A DNA stretch of 64,000 nt from positions 318,699-382,698 of the forward strand of contig LLKB01000001.1 of assembly GCA_001414325.1 (NCBI GenBank), in the 5' to 3' direction. Below, piece after piece: positions 17,676-25,712 of this stretch; the stretch's first letter is position 1, and each line of letters begins with the position of its first letter. Under the pieces are notes generated by a model. It made no database searches, had not been told where the DNA came from, and was given only the letters and a program-made list of their open reading frames with translations. This DNA comes from Butyribacter intestini. GTDB taxonomy: Bacteria > Bacillota > Clostridia > Lachnospirales > Lachnospiraceae. The position numbers and the translations under genes are program-made.

Positions 17676-19517
17676 ATGATGGATGAGAACAACAATTTAA
17701 ATGGAACAGATAGCGGTCAGCCACAGAATGAATATACCGGAGAGTATGGAAATTCTGTAGAAACAGATGGTTCTGCTGATTCTGTTTACAGTTATTCATA
17801 TAAAAATGGTGCAAACAATGCAGAGTCTACACATTCAGGTGATTATTATGCAGGAAACAATAATGCAGAGAGTACAATGAATGACAGCAGACAGCAGGGT
17901 TACCAAAGCAGCAATGACACACAGAACGGATTTGAATCTTCATACAGAAATGAAAATCCGTATCAGAAAGCTAATCCTTATGAAACGAATATGAATAATA
18001 ATTATAATAATACAAATCCATATGGAAACAATGGGGGAAACGGACAGAGCTATTCTTTTAATGATAATGAGGAGAAAAATAAATCTTCTAAAAAAGATGA
18101 CAAGAAGTCTTCTTTAGGAAAAAAGCTTTTGATATGTGCTGCGTGTGCTTTGGTATTTGGCATTGTTGCGGCGGTTTGTTTTGAAAGTGTATGTTACTTT
18201 TCAAGTAAAGTTCTTGGTATAAACACACCGGCAATAACCACAAGTAAACAGATAGGAACAACGACAACGGGAAGCAGCAAAAAGGTTGCAACAGGAGCTG
18301 CAATAGCCGGAGGTACAAATGATGTGTCTTCAATCGTTGAGCAGACAATGCCGGCAGTTGTTGCCATCACTTGCACAAGCGAGGCTACAAACTATTACAG
18401 TTTGTTTGGAAATAGTCAGCAGCAGGAACAGCAGAGCAGTGGTACCGGATTTATAATCGGTCAGAGTAACAGCGAGCTTCTTATAGCAACAAACAATCAT
18501 GTAATTGACGGAGCAAAGACAATATCAGTTCAGTTTATTGATGAGCAGGTATATGAAGCATCGGTTAAAGGTAAGGATTCAAGTAATGATCTTGCAGTAG
18601 TAGCCGTAAAACTTAAAAAGATTAAAAAATCAACAATGAATAAAATAAAGATTGCTGATGTAGGTGATTCAGATTCACTTAAGGTCGGTGAGATGGCTGT
18701 AGCAATTGGAAATTCACTTGGTTACGGACAGTCAGTTACAGTTGGATACATCAGTGCAAAGAACAGAGAGATAACAGAGACTTCAGAGACAGACGGTTCA
18801 ACAAATTCAATCAAGGCAATCCAGACAGACGCTGCTATCAATCCGGGTAATAGTGGAGGACCGCTTATCAACCTCAAAGGTGAAGTTATCGGTATAAATT
18901 CAGCAAAGATTGCTGATTCGTCAGTAGAGGGTGTAGGTTATGCGATTCCTATCTCACAGGCAACACCTATCATTGATGAACTTAAGGACAAAGAAGAATT
19001 GTCGGATTCACAAAAAGGCTATCTTGGTATATCAGGAAGAACAGTCGGAAGTGAAGCAAGCAGCTACAATATTCCGAGCGGTGTATATGTCGCAGAAGTA
19101 TCAAAGGGCGGTGCCGCAGAAGAAGGCGGCATTAAAGTCGGAGATATTATAACAGCTATCAACAATCAGGATGTCAGAAGTATTGAAAGTCTTAAGGAAA
19201 AAGCAAACGGTTACCGCAAGGGAACAGAAGTTGAGCTTACGATACAGAGAAGTGACAATGGAACTTATAAAGAGAAGAAAGTAAAAGTAAAACTTCAGGG
19301 TTCAAAGTCTCTTGACGGCTTGTCAAATGGCAGCGGTTCTGACAGTTCAAATAATGACAGTAATAACGGAAGCAATGGTTATAATCAGGGTAACGGAAAC
19401 AGTGGAAACGGAAGTAACGGTTATGACAATAATGGAAACAGCGGTTCGGACAACGGTTCGGACAGTGGTGACGACAGCGGATTTGGCAATTTCTTCTCTA
19501 ATCCGTTTGGAAATTAA
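17676..19517 (+). CDS. htrA: HtrA/DegP-type membrane-anchored serine protease
   Basis: 613 residues. A cytoplasmic, Asn/Ser/Tyr-rich tail of ~145 residues precedes one membrane segment (LLICAACALVFGIVAAVCF). The trypsin-like domain has the catalytic triad His275 (TNNHVI), Asp305 (SSNDLAVV) and Ser393 (NPGNSGGPL). One PDZ domain follows (GYLGISGRTV...GVYVAEVSKGGAAEEGGIKVGDIITAINNQDV). The C-terminus is a long Asn/Gly/Ser/Asp-rich low-complexity tail, unusual for the family. It acts outside the membrane in quality control of exported proteins. ATG 17676 follows GGGAGG; a second ATG is adjacent at 17679. Confidence 0.95.
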   Translation: MMDENNNLNGTDSGQPQNEYTGEYGNSVETDGSADSVYSYSYKNGANNAESTHSGDYYAGNNNAESTMNDSRQQGYQSSNDTQNGFESSYRNENPYQKANPYETNMNNNYNNTNPYGNNGGNGQSYSFNDNEEKNKSSKKDDKKSSLGKKLLICAACALVFGIVAAVCFESVCYFSSKVLGINTPAITTSKQIGTTTTGSSKKVATGAAIAGGTNDVSSIVEQTMPAVVAITCTSEATNYYSLFGNSQQQEQQSSGTGFIIGQSNSELLIATNNHVIDGAKTISVQFIDEQVYEASVKGKDSSNDLAVVAVKLKKIKKSTMNKIKIADVGDSDSLKVGEMAVAIGNSLGYGQSVTVGYISAKNREITETSETDGSTNSIKAIQTDAAINPGNSGGPLINLKGEVIGINSAKIADSSVEGVGYAIPISQATPIIDELKDKEELSDSQKGYLGISGRTVGSEASSYNIPSGVYVAEVSKGGAAEEGGIKVGDIITAINNQDVRSIESLKEKANGYRKGTEVELTIQRSDNGTYKEKKVKVKLQGSKSLDGLSNGSGSDSSNNDSNNGSNGYNQGNGNSGNGSNGYDNNGNSGSDNGSDSGDDSGFGNFFSNPFGN

Positions 19518-19567
19518 ATAGTAGAATTCAGTTTAAGCATATAGTGTTTGGACTGTGGATAACATCA

Positions 19568-19608
19568 GCCAGCCGTGATGATTAATGCACGGCTGGCATT
19601 TGGCGTTT
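19568..19608 (+). terminator. Intrinsic terminator after htrA
   Basis: GCCAGCCGTG (19568-19577) / CACGGCTGGC (19588-19597), then ATTTGGCGTTTTT. Confidence 0.75.
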
Positions 19609-19654
19609 TTAGGAATAAGAGACAAAAATTAAAGCGGATAAGGGGAATAAAATA

Positions 19655-21571
19655 ATGCAAAATTGGACAGCGGGTGAAAAAATAGATGATGACAAAAAGG
19701 ATGATGCCCGAAAAAATGTACCGGAAACAACAAATGAAGCCATTGGTTATGAACCGGAAATGGGAACAGGCAGGAAAAAGTTTATAAACGATATAAAAAG
19801 ACTGGGTGTTATTCTGCTGTTTTTGGTGCTTACATTATGGCAGTTTTCATCACTGGAATTATTTTTTAAACAGACCATCAATAATTTCAATACGGAACTT
19901 ATAATTAAAAATATGGCATTGTTTGCCACTGCCAATATTGTGCTTGTCGCATTGTTTCACAGAATGAAGCCGGCATTTTTAATATCATTTATTTTGACAA
20001 TGTTCATAGGGATAGCAAATTATTATGTCATATCATTTAGAGGGTATGGTATAGTTTTTATGGATTTTTATGCCATAAAGACGGCGGCAGCTGTTGCAGG
20101 CGGATATAAATATGGGGTTGATATTTATCTTATTGCAGGAGTTTTAAGCTGTATAGCGGGAATTGCAATAAGCCTTATCCTGCCGTCAAAAAAGAGAATG
20201 TATTTTAATGTAAAAGATATGTGTGTATCTGTTTCTGCCTTGTTTATAGCTGCGGTGTTTGTTGTATGGCTGAACACTTCAGCAACATTCTTTGATAATG
20301 TAAGTTCGCTTTCATGGGATCACAGTATAGGGATAAATGACTATGGTTATCTTCTTTATTTTGTTGCAAATGCAGGAGAGTCAACGGTAGATGCACCTGA
20401 TGGCTATTCAGTAGAAAAAGTCGATAAGATATTATCAAAATATGAGGATAAGAAAAAAACATCGGATTTGCAAGAAAAACATCCTAATATTATAATGGTA
20501 ATGAATGAATCATTTTCAGATTTAAGGGTTTTAGGAAAATACACTACAAATAAAGAAATTATGCCTTTTTTTGACAGCCTTAATAAAAATGTGGTAAAGG
20601 GTTATGCCGAATCATCAGTTTATGGAGGATATACGGCAAACTCTGAGTTTGAGTTCCTGACAGGATGTACAAAAACTTTTCTGCCTGGAAATCCGTATCT
20701 GCAATATATTGATGACTACCTGCCATCTGTTATAAGTAACATAAAAAGCCAGAAAGGTTATGGTGAGGCGGTTGCCGTGCATCCTTACAACCCGTCAGGC
20801 TATAACAGAAACAGAGTATATCCGTTATTGCATTTCGACAGATTTTTAAGCATAGATGATTTTAAAAATCCTTTGCTTATAAGAGATTATATAAGTGATA
20901 AGTCAGACTATGAAAAGATAATAGATTTGTATAAGAATAAGAAAAAGGACAAATCATTGTGTGTATTTAATGTTACAATGCAAAACCATAATCCATACAA
21001 TTTCGACTATGTAGGTGATGTGAAAGTGACAGATTTTTCAGTTTCATCACAAGTGGAACAATATCTTTCTCTTATGAGAAAGTCGGATGATGCCTTAAAG
21101 GAGCTTATCACTTATTTTAAGAAGTCGGATGAGCCTGCTATCATTTTAGTATTTGGAGATCATCAGCCGCATTTGCCGGATTCATTTTATGAAAAACTAT
21201 TTGGAAAAAATCCGGTGCAGTTTAGCAGGGAGGATAGTATGAAAGAACACTTGATTCCTTTTATGATATGGGCAAATTATGATATAGGAGAAGAAAATAT
21301 AGAGAGGACATCCATAAATTATCTTTCTTCGCTGCTTCTTGAAAAGGCTGGTCTTAAGATGAGTGATTATAACAGGTATTTGCTGGAACTTTATAAGGAA
21401 ATTCCGTCGTTGAGTGCAACCGGATTTTATGACAAAAATGGAGTATTGCATGACAATAAGGAAAGTACCGGAAAGTATGCAGAGATGTTGAAGGAATATG
21501 AAATGATTCAGTATAATTATCTTTTTGATAAAGATAACAGATTGGATAAACATTACAATGTAATGAAATAA
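19655..21571 (+). CDS. LtaS/MdoB-family phosphoglycerol transferase (sulfatase fold)
   Basis: 638 residues. A cytoplasmic lead of ~45 residues is followed by five predicted membrane segments (about 50-235), then an extracellular sulfatase-fold domain. Visible motifs are NIIMVMNESFSDLRVLG (metal-binding Glu), GGYTANSEFEFLTG with the likely nucleophile Thr327, HPYNPSGYNRNRVYP, QNHNPY and FGDHQPHLPD with metal-binding Asp and His. LtaS enzymes polymerise glycerol phosphate onto a lipid anchor. Whether this one makes lipoteichoic acid or decorates another glycan is not decidable here. ATG 19655 follows AAGGGGA. The orphan LytTR regulator gene follows by 27 bases. Confidence 0.9.
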   Translation: MQNWTAGEKIDDDKKDDARKNVPETTNEAIGYEPEMGTGRKKFINDIKRLGVILLFLVLTLWQFSSLELFFKQTINNFNTELIIKNMALFATANIVLVALFHRMKPAFLISFILTMFIGIANYYVISFRGYGIVFMDFYAIKTAAAVAGGYKYGVDIYLIAGVLSCIAGIAISLILPSKKRMYFNVKDMCVSVSALFIAAVFVVWLNTSATFFDNVSSLSWDHSIGINDYGYLLYFVANAGESTVDAPDGYSVEKVDKILSKYEDKKKTSDLQEKHPNIIMVMNESFSDLRVLGKYTTNKEIMPFFDSLNKNVVKGYAESSVYGGYTANSEFEFLTGCTKTFLPGNPYLQYIDDYLPSVISNIKSQKGYGEAVAVHPYNPSGYNRNRVYPLLHFDRFLSIDDFKNPLLIRDYISDKSDYEKIIDLYKNKKKDKSLCVFNVTMQNHNPYNFDYVGDVKVTDFSVSSQVEQYLSLMRKSDDALKELITYFKKSDEPAIILVFGDHQPHLPDSFYEKLFGKNPVQFSREDSMKEHLIPFMIWANYDIGEENIERTSINYLSSLLLEKAGLKMSDYNRYLLELYKEIPSLSATGFYDKNGVLHDNKESTGKYAEMLKEYEMIQYNYLFDKDNRLDKHYNVMK

Positions 21572-21598
21572 ACATTATTTAGGATTGGAGAGGGTAAA

Positions 21599-22306
21599 AT
21601 GACGAGAATGTGCATTTATGATGATGATATAGAATTTTCATTATTGTTTGAAAAACTATTGTATAGATATGCAGAGGAAAATGATAAAGAGATTGATGTG
21701 GAAATCTTTCAGGGTGGTGAAAATGCGGCTTTACAAATAGCACAGAATGAATATGATATACTTTTTCTGGATATAGACCTCGGAGATGTGAAAGGTTTTG
21801 AGATAGGCAAACAGATACGCGATGAATTAAAAAATAATAAAATTCAGATAGTTTATATATCAGGAGATACCAGTTATGCTATGGAGCTGTTTAAGACAAG
21901 ACCATTTGATTTTGTTGTAAAACCGGTAGATAAAAAAAAGCTTTTTAAGATGTTAGATACATATTTCAGTATATTTTCGGGTAAAAATAAATATCTGCAT
22001 TACAGATGGCTTAAGCAGGACCATATTATAAAACAGGACAATATTATTTATCTTCAAAGCATTGGCAGGAAAGTTGTGGCAAAGACATTTGATGGTGATG
22101 TTGAATTTTATGATAAATTATCTAAAGTTATTGATAAACTTGATGATAATAAATTTTGCCGTGTGCATAAATCTTTTGTTATCAATTCAATTTATGTTGA
22201 TGTATTTAAGAGTGATAAGGTTATAATGTGCGATTCAGCTTGGATACCGATAAGCAAATCATACAAGAAAAGTTTTAGGGAATGGCTGGTAAAACACAAT
22301 GCATAA
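21599..22306 (+). CDS. LytTR-family response regulator
   Basis: 235 residues. The receiver domain has acidic residues YDDDIE, phospho-acceptor Asp in DILFLDIDLGDVKG, and the Lys in FVVKPVDKKKL. The C-terminal LytTR DNA-binding domain includes DNIIYLQSIGRKVVAKTFDGDVEFYDKLSKVID, CRVHKSFVINSIYV and IPISKSYKKSF. No sensor kinase is adjacent, so it is an orphan, possibly cotranscribed with the upstream LtaS-type gene (27-base gap, GGAGAGGG site). Targets unknown. Confidence 0.9.
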   Translation: MTRMCIYDDDIEFSLLFEKLLYRYAEENDKEIDVEIFQGGENAALQIAQNEYDILFLDIDLGDVKGFEIGKQIRDELKNNKIQIVYISGDTSYAMELFKTRPFDFVVKPVDKKKLFKMLDTYFSIFSGKNKYLHYRWLKQDHIIKQDNIIYLQSIGRKVVAKTFDGDVEFYDKLSKVIDKLDDNKFCRVHKSFVINSIYVDVFKSDKVIMCDSAWIPISKSYKKSFREWLVKHNA

Positions 22307-22528
22307 ATTTGATGACAGTGTCTCATGCTGTTAAAATTCTGTGAAAAATTGAAAACTGACTTTTTTTACATATAAACAGCCTTTTTTTACATTTTTTTTG
22401 TTTTTTTTGATTAATTAGTGTAAATTTTGCTTTATTTTTTTATATGTATATGGTAATATGTAAATGAAGTGCAAAGATAAGGCATACTATTTTAAAAGAG
22501 AGTGGAAGAAAGGAAGGGCAATTTTACT

Positions 22529-22909
22529 ATGAATAGAAGAACTACGGAAATTTCACAGTGTGAACTTACTGTAATGAAGTGTATCTGGGATCTTAAGGCT
22601 GAGACAGGTGAGGTTACATGTGCACAGGTCATGGAAAAGCTAAAAGAAGATTATGGTCTTACATATAAAGACACTACAGTATATACTTTTTTGAAAAACC
22701 TTATCAATAAAGGCTTTGTATCATCAGAGAAAAAAGGAATTACATACTATACACCTATTCGTAAGGAAGAAGATTACAGAACAGATCTTTTAAAGCAGTC
22801 TAAAAAATTCTGGTTTAATGATTCTGTAGCAGACTTTGTCGAGGCAGTGCTTAAATTAGATACAATTACTGCTGAGGACAAGAAAAAGATTAAAGGACTT
22901 ATTAAATAA
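22529..22909 (+). CDS. BlaI/MecI/CopY-family transcriptional repressor
   Basis: About 126 residues. The winged-helix signature ISQCELTVMKCIWDL...VTCAQVMEKLKEDYGLTYKDTTVYTFLKNLINKGFV matches BlaI-type repressors, which dimerise on palindromic operators and are inactivated by a BlaR1/MecR1 protease or by copper. No BlaR1-type sensor is adjacent. The upstream 200 bases hold two TTTTTTTACAT stretches (22361-22371, 22382-22392), also seen upstream of two other genes. ATG 22529 is preceded by AAAGGAAGGG at a longish distance; an upstream in-frame GTG at 22502 is disfavoured. Confidence 0.85.
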   Translation: MNRRTTEISQCELTVMKCIWDLKAETGEVTCAQVMEKLKEDYGLTYKDTTVYTFLKNLINKGFVSSEKKGITYYTPIRKEEDYRTDLLKQSKKFWFNDSVADFVEAVLKLDTITAEDKKKIKGLIK

Positions 22910-22923
22910 ATTGTCATTAGTTA

Positions 22924-22978
22924 AAAAAGTACCGTACTTACATCTTAATTGATGCAGGTACGGTACTTTTTGTTTTTA
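22924..22978 (+). terminator. Intrinsic terminator after the BlaI-type gene
   Basis: AAAAAGTACCGTAC (22924-22937) / GTACGGTACTTTTT (22958-22971), a 20-base loop and TGTTTTT. The A/T ends make it bidirectional in form. Confidence 0.85.
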
Positions 22979-23066
22979 TTGTATAGGAAAATGCCCGTAA
23001 AGTAGTGTGACACCAGGAGCAAAACGCTGGTTTTACTCTTTTTTAGATAAGCATAAATTAAAATGT

Positions 23067-23324
23067 TTATTTGTTTTCACTTTCATATGCTTCTCTTACG
23101 GCAATAGCAAGCTGGTCAGGACAGGAAGTAGGTTTAAAACCACATCTGATACCTTTAAGCTTGTTTTCAATCTGCTCTACGGTAAGTCCGTCTGTAAGTG
23201 ATGAAATTCCCTGTAAGTTTCCGTTGCATCCTCCGGTAAATCTTACATTTGATACAATGTCTCCGTTTAATTCAAAATCAATCTGTGTTGAGCAGGTTCC
23301 TTTTGTTTTGTATGAATATTTCAT
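23067..23324 (-). CDS. TIGR03905-type TSCPD domain protein
   Basis: About 85 residues. It carries CSTQIDFELNGDIVSNVRFTGGCNGNLQGISSLTDG and ends GFKPTSCPDQLAIAVREAYE; the TSCPD motif names the family. Similar domains occur at the C-terminus of B12-dependent ribonucleotide reductases, where paired Cys residues may deliver electrons or bind metal. The free-standing protein has no assigned function. Start ATG 23324 lies after AAGGAGGAATATC; the open frame extends 22 codons further upstream but has no ribosome site there. It is about 250 bases downstream of the sirtuin gene on the same strand. Confidence 0.85.
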   Translation of the reverse strand: MKYSYKTKGTCSTQIDFELNGDIVSNVRFTGGCNGNLQGISSLTDGLTVEQIENKLKGIRCGFKPTSCPDQLAIAVREAYESENK

Positions 23325-23431
23325 GATATTCCTCCTTAATTTGTTAATGTGCTCTCGGTATCTTCTCAAAATGAGTCGTTTCGGCTGCATTTCCGATATA
23401 CTGTTTCCATTTTCATTGCGAAAATGTCATT

Positions 23432-23552
23432 GTATATCAAAAAAACATATTGAAATTCTTCAATCAGAAGATTTTAAGAGTACATATTATTAATTGCGAA
23501 ATTGTCTGTATGTTGTGTTAATTTTGCAGATATAACAAATACTGACGCAGGC
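23432..23552. repeat. Partial MITE-like end plus adjacent 65-bp shared module
   Basis: 23492-23552 (AATTGCGAAATTGTCTG, ATGTTGTGTTAATTTTGC, AGATATAACAAATA) matches the reverse complement of the right end of the 51132-51344 element. The preceding 23432-23491 (GTATATCAAAAA, AAATTCTTCA-TCAGAAGA, AGAGT) resembles 62337-62393, next to another copy of the same end. The other end is not recognisable, so this is a fragment. Confidence 0.5.
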
Positions 23553-23577
23553 TAAGTATGCCAAAATGAGTGATAAC

Positions 23578-24303
23578 TCAAATTTGCGAAAATACTTCAC
23601 CAAGACCACACTGTAGCAGTAAGTCTGCATTGTTGTCAAGTGGAGTTGACGATTTGTTTATAAGTACAAGACGGTTTCCGGTGTAGTATTGTAATAATCC
23701 GGCTGCAGGATATACGGCAAGCGATGTACCGCCGACGATAAGCATATCCGCATTTGCTATGGCTTTAATGGAATTGCTTATGGTCGAATCATCAAGTCCC
23801 TCTTCATATAATACCACATCAGGTTTAATAATTCCGCCGCAGTCACAGAGAGGTACACCCTGACTGTTTTTTATGTAGTTTACATCGTAAAATTTATGAC
23901 ATTTTTCACAGTAGTTTCTAAGGGTTGAGCCGTGTAACTCATAAACGGTCTTACTTCCGGCTGCCTGGTGAAGTCCGTCGATGTTTTGAGTGACAATTGC
24001 CGAAAGTTTTCCGGATTTTTCGAGTTCTGCAAGTTTTAAGTGTGTGATATTCGGTTTTGCATTTTCAATAAGCATTTTGTCCCGGTAAAATTTATAAAAT
24101 TCTTTAGGATTTCTGATGAAAAATGAGTGACTTAAAATTGTTTCCGGCGGATAGTCATATTTTTGGTGGTACAATCCGTCAACACTTCTGAAATCAGGAA
24201 TACCGCTTTCGGTAGAAACTCCGGCACCACCGAAAAATACTATATGGCTGCTTTCAGATACCCATTTCTTAAATAATTCCAAATCTTTTTTGTCAGGCTG
24301 CAT
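23578..24303 (-). CDS. cobB: Sirtuin, NAD-dependent protein deacylase
   Basis: 241 residues. NAD-dependent deacylation of lysines in cytoplasmic proteins. Motifs: FFGGAGVSTESGIPDFRS (NAD binding), TQNIDGLHQAAG with catalytic His in ELHGS, zinc-binding CEKCHKFYDV and CDCGG, then IIKPDVVLYEE and VGGTSLAVYPAAGLL. Length fits bacterial class U/III sirtuins. ATG 24303 follows AAAGGAGGG. A terminator-shaped hairpin with a T tract lies immediately upstream of that ribosome site on the same strand, suggesting a controlled leader. Confidence 0.95.
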   Translation of the reverse strand: MQPDKKDLELFKKWVSESSHIVFFGGAGVSTESGIPDFRSVDGLYHQKYDYPPETILSHSFFIRNPKEFYKFYRDKMLIENAKPNITHLKLAELEKSGKLSAIVTQNIDGLHQAAGSKTVYELHGSTLRNYCEKCHKFYDVNYIKNSQGVPLCDCGGIIKPDVVLYEEGLDDSTISNSIKAIANADMLIVGGTSLAVYPAAGLLQYYTGNRLVLINKSSTPLDNNADLLLQCGLGEVFSQI

Positions 24304-24316
24304 GATGTCCCTCCTT

Positions 24317-24350
24317 TTAAAAAATCAGGCACCTTTTGGATGCCTGATGG
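24317..24350 (-). promoter_or_regulatory. Terminator-like hairpin in the sirtuin leader
   Basis: Read on the minus strand: ATCAGGCA, an 8-10 base loop with CCAAAAGG, TGCCTGAT, then TTTTTTAA and directly the AAAGGAGGG ribosome site. No minus-strand gene lies upstream that it could end, so attenuation of the sirtuin transcript is possible. Confidence 0.5.
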
Positions 24351-24651
24351 TATTAAATTGAATATAGCACAAATTATTATAATTGGCAATCGTTGTGGTT
24401 GGAAAGCGTTATCTTTTTATGGTAGAATAGCTGTTTGCTTATTATATTTATAAATCAGCAAACAGGTTGTCAGTCGCAGTTATGCGGCTTTTCTTGTATT
24501 TGGATTTTTTAGATGGTATCATAAAAGAAATTGAACGCAGAATAAATATTTCTATACTGACAGGTTAAAAAGCGGCTGCGTTCATGAGCAGGCAGAGAAA
24601 GCGGATTTTGAATGTCCGTTTTACAATAAAAGCACAGAAATGGAGTAGTAT
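24351..24651. other. Divergent intergenic region (sirtuin / LysR)
   Basis: 301 bases without a gene. A plus-strand promoter candidate has TTGGAA (24399-24404), an 18-base spacer and TAGAAT (24423-24428). The segment around it (CTTTTTATGGTAGAATAGC) and 24464-24492 (TGTCAGTCGCAG-TATGCGGCT) are shared with 27500-27590, downstream of the ABC-class ATPase, so a dispersed repeat covers part of the region. Confidence 0.45.
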
Positions 24652-25527
24652 ATGACATTATTAACATATCAGGTTTTTAAGACAGTGGCAGACCACGGTA
24701 GTTTCAGAAAGGCGGCAGACATACTTGGTCTTACGCCGTCGGCAATAAGCCATGCGATTTCATCAATGGAAAATGAACTTGGTTTTTCTGTTTTGAACAG
24801 AAGTAAATCAGGTGTTACTCTCACTAATTATGGAGAAAATCTTCTCCCATATGTAAATGCTGTTTTAAACAGTGATGAAAGTTTATGGCAGGCAATAGCA
24901 GAGTTTAACGGATTAAAAAAAGGAAAGGTGAAGGTTGGGTGCTTTTCAAGTATTTGCACAAGCTGGCTGCCCGACATTATGAATTCATTTAAAAAAAAAT
25001 ATCCGGATATTATGATAGAAGTCTTTCAGGGGACATATGATGATGTTTCTTATTGGCTGAAAAACGGTGTTGTTGATATTGGATTTTTGTCGGTGTCGAG
25101 TGCAGGCGATATTCCGATAGAACCCCTTTACAAAGATAAACTTGTCTGCGTTGTTCCAAAAGGTCTGTTTGACAAAAATACGGATGAAGTAATGCACATA
25201 AGCGAACTCAGGAATCATCAGTTTGTTACACAGAGAGAGTCGACGGATGCAGATATTCAGAATTTCTTAAAAGAAAACTCATTGAATGTCCAGTCAAATT
25301 ATCATGTGGTAGATGATCTTTCAACTATAGCACTTGTCGCAAACGGCTTTGGAATATGCCTTATGCCCGAACTTGTAATGAGAGATATTCCGTACGAGGT
25401 TGACTGCTATCAGATAGAGCCTGATGCATATCGAATTGTGGGGATAGCGACGATGAATTCTGATTTTATGGCACCGGCGGTCAGGACAATGTATAATCAT
25501 ATAATTAAGAATTATAAGAACATATGA
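24652..25527 (+). CDS. LysR-family transcriptional regulator
   Basis: 291 residues. The N-terminal winged helix is typical (YQVFKTVADHGSFRKAADILGLTPSAISHAISSMENELGFSVLNRSKSGVTLTNYGENLL). The substrate-binding domain (KVGCFSSICTSWLPDIMNSFKKKYPDIMIEV onward) would sense a small effector. The divergent sirtuin gene is a candidate target by LysR convention, but 350 bases and a repeat lie between. GGAG precedes the ATG. Confidence 0.92.
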   Translation: MTLLTYQVFKTVADHGSFRKAADILGLTPSAISHAISSMENELGFSVLNRSKSGVTLTNYGENLLPYVNAVLNSDESLWQAIAEFNGLKKGKVKVGCFSSICTSWLPDIMNSFKKKYPDIMIEVFQGTYDDVSYWLKNGVVDIGFLSVSSAGDIPIEPLYKDKLVCVVPKGLFDKNTDEVMHISELRNHQFVTQRESTDADIQNFLKENSLNVQSNYHVVDDLSTIALVANGFGICLMPELVMRDIPYEVDCYQIEPDAYRIVGIATMNSDFMAPAVRTMYNHIIKNYKNI

Positions 25528-25670
25528 TGCAAGGGTCAAAAGCAAATAGCAATGTATGTTTACATACAAATTGCTATTTGGTGGCTTGACCCGCCAAACA
25601 CCGACGATAAGATTGGATGTGGTTGCAGGATTGCGAAAATTGCATAGAAATGGAGCAATCCGTGGCATCA
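25525..25670. repeat. Dispersed repeat with TGATGC/GCATCA ends and inner palindrome
   Basis: A 146-bp element starting TGATGCAA and ending GTGGCATCA. It contains a long palindrome, GGGTCAA-AA-GCAAATAGCAAT / ATTGCTATTTG-GTGG-CTTGACCC (25533-25592), which may terminate the LysR transcript. The rest resembles 7890-7965. The left end overlaps the LysR stop codon. The CAAATAGCAATTTGTATGTA part also occurs near 48876. Confidence 0.55.
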
Positions 25671-25712
25671 GTTTGGGTAAAAATATCAATAGATAGAAAA
25701 GAGGAATTTTAG

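Noticed and set aside
23578..23592. AAATTTGCGAAAA at the 3' end of the sirtuin gene as a MITE end
   Set aside because: Only the short TTTGCGAAA core matches and it is coding sequence for the sirtuin C-terminus; flanking end bases differ.
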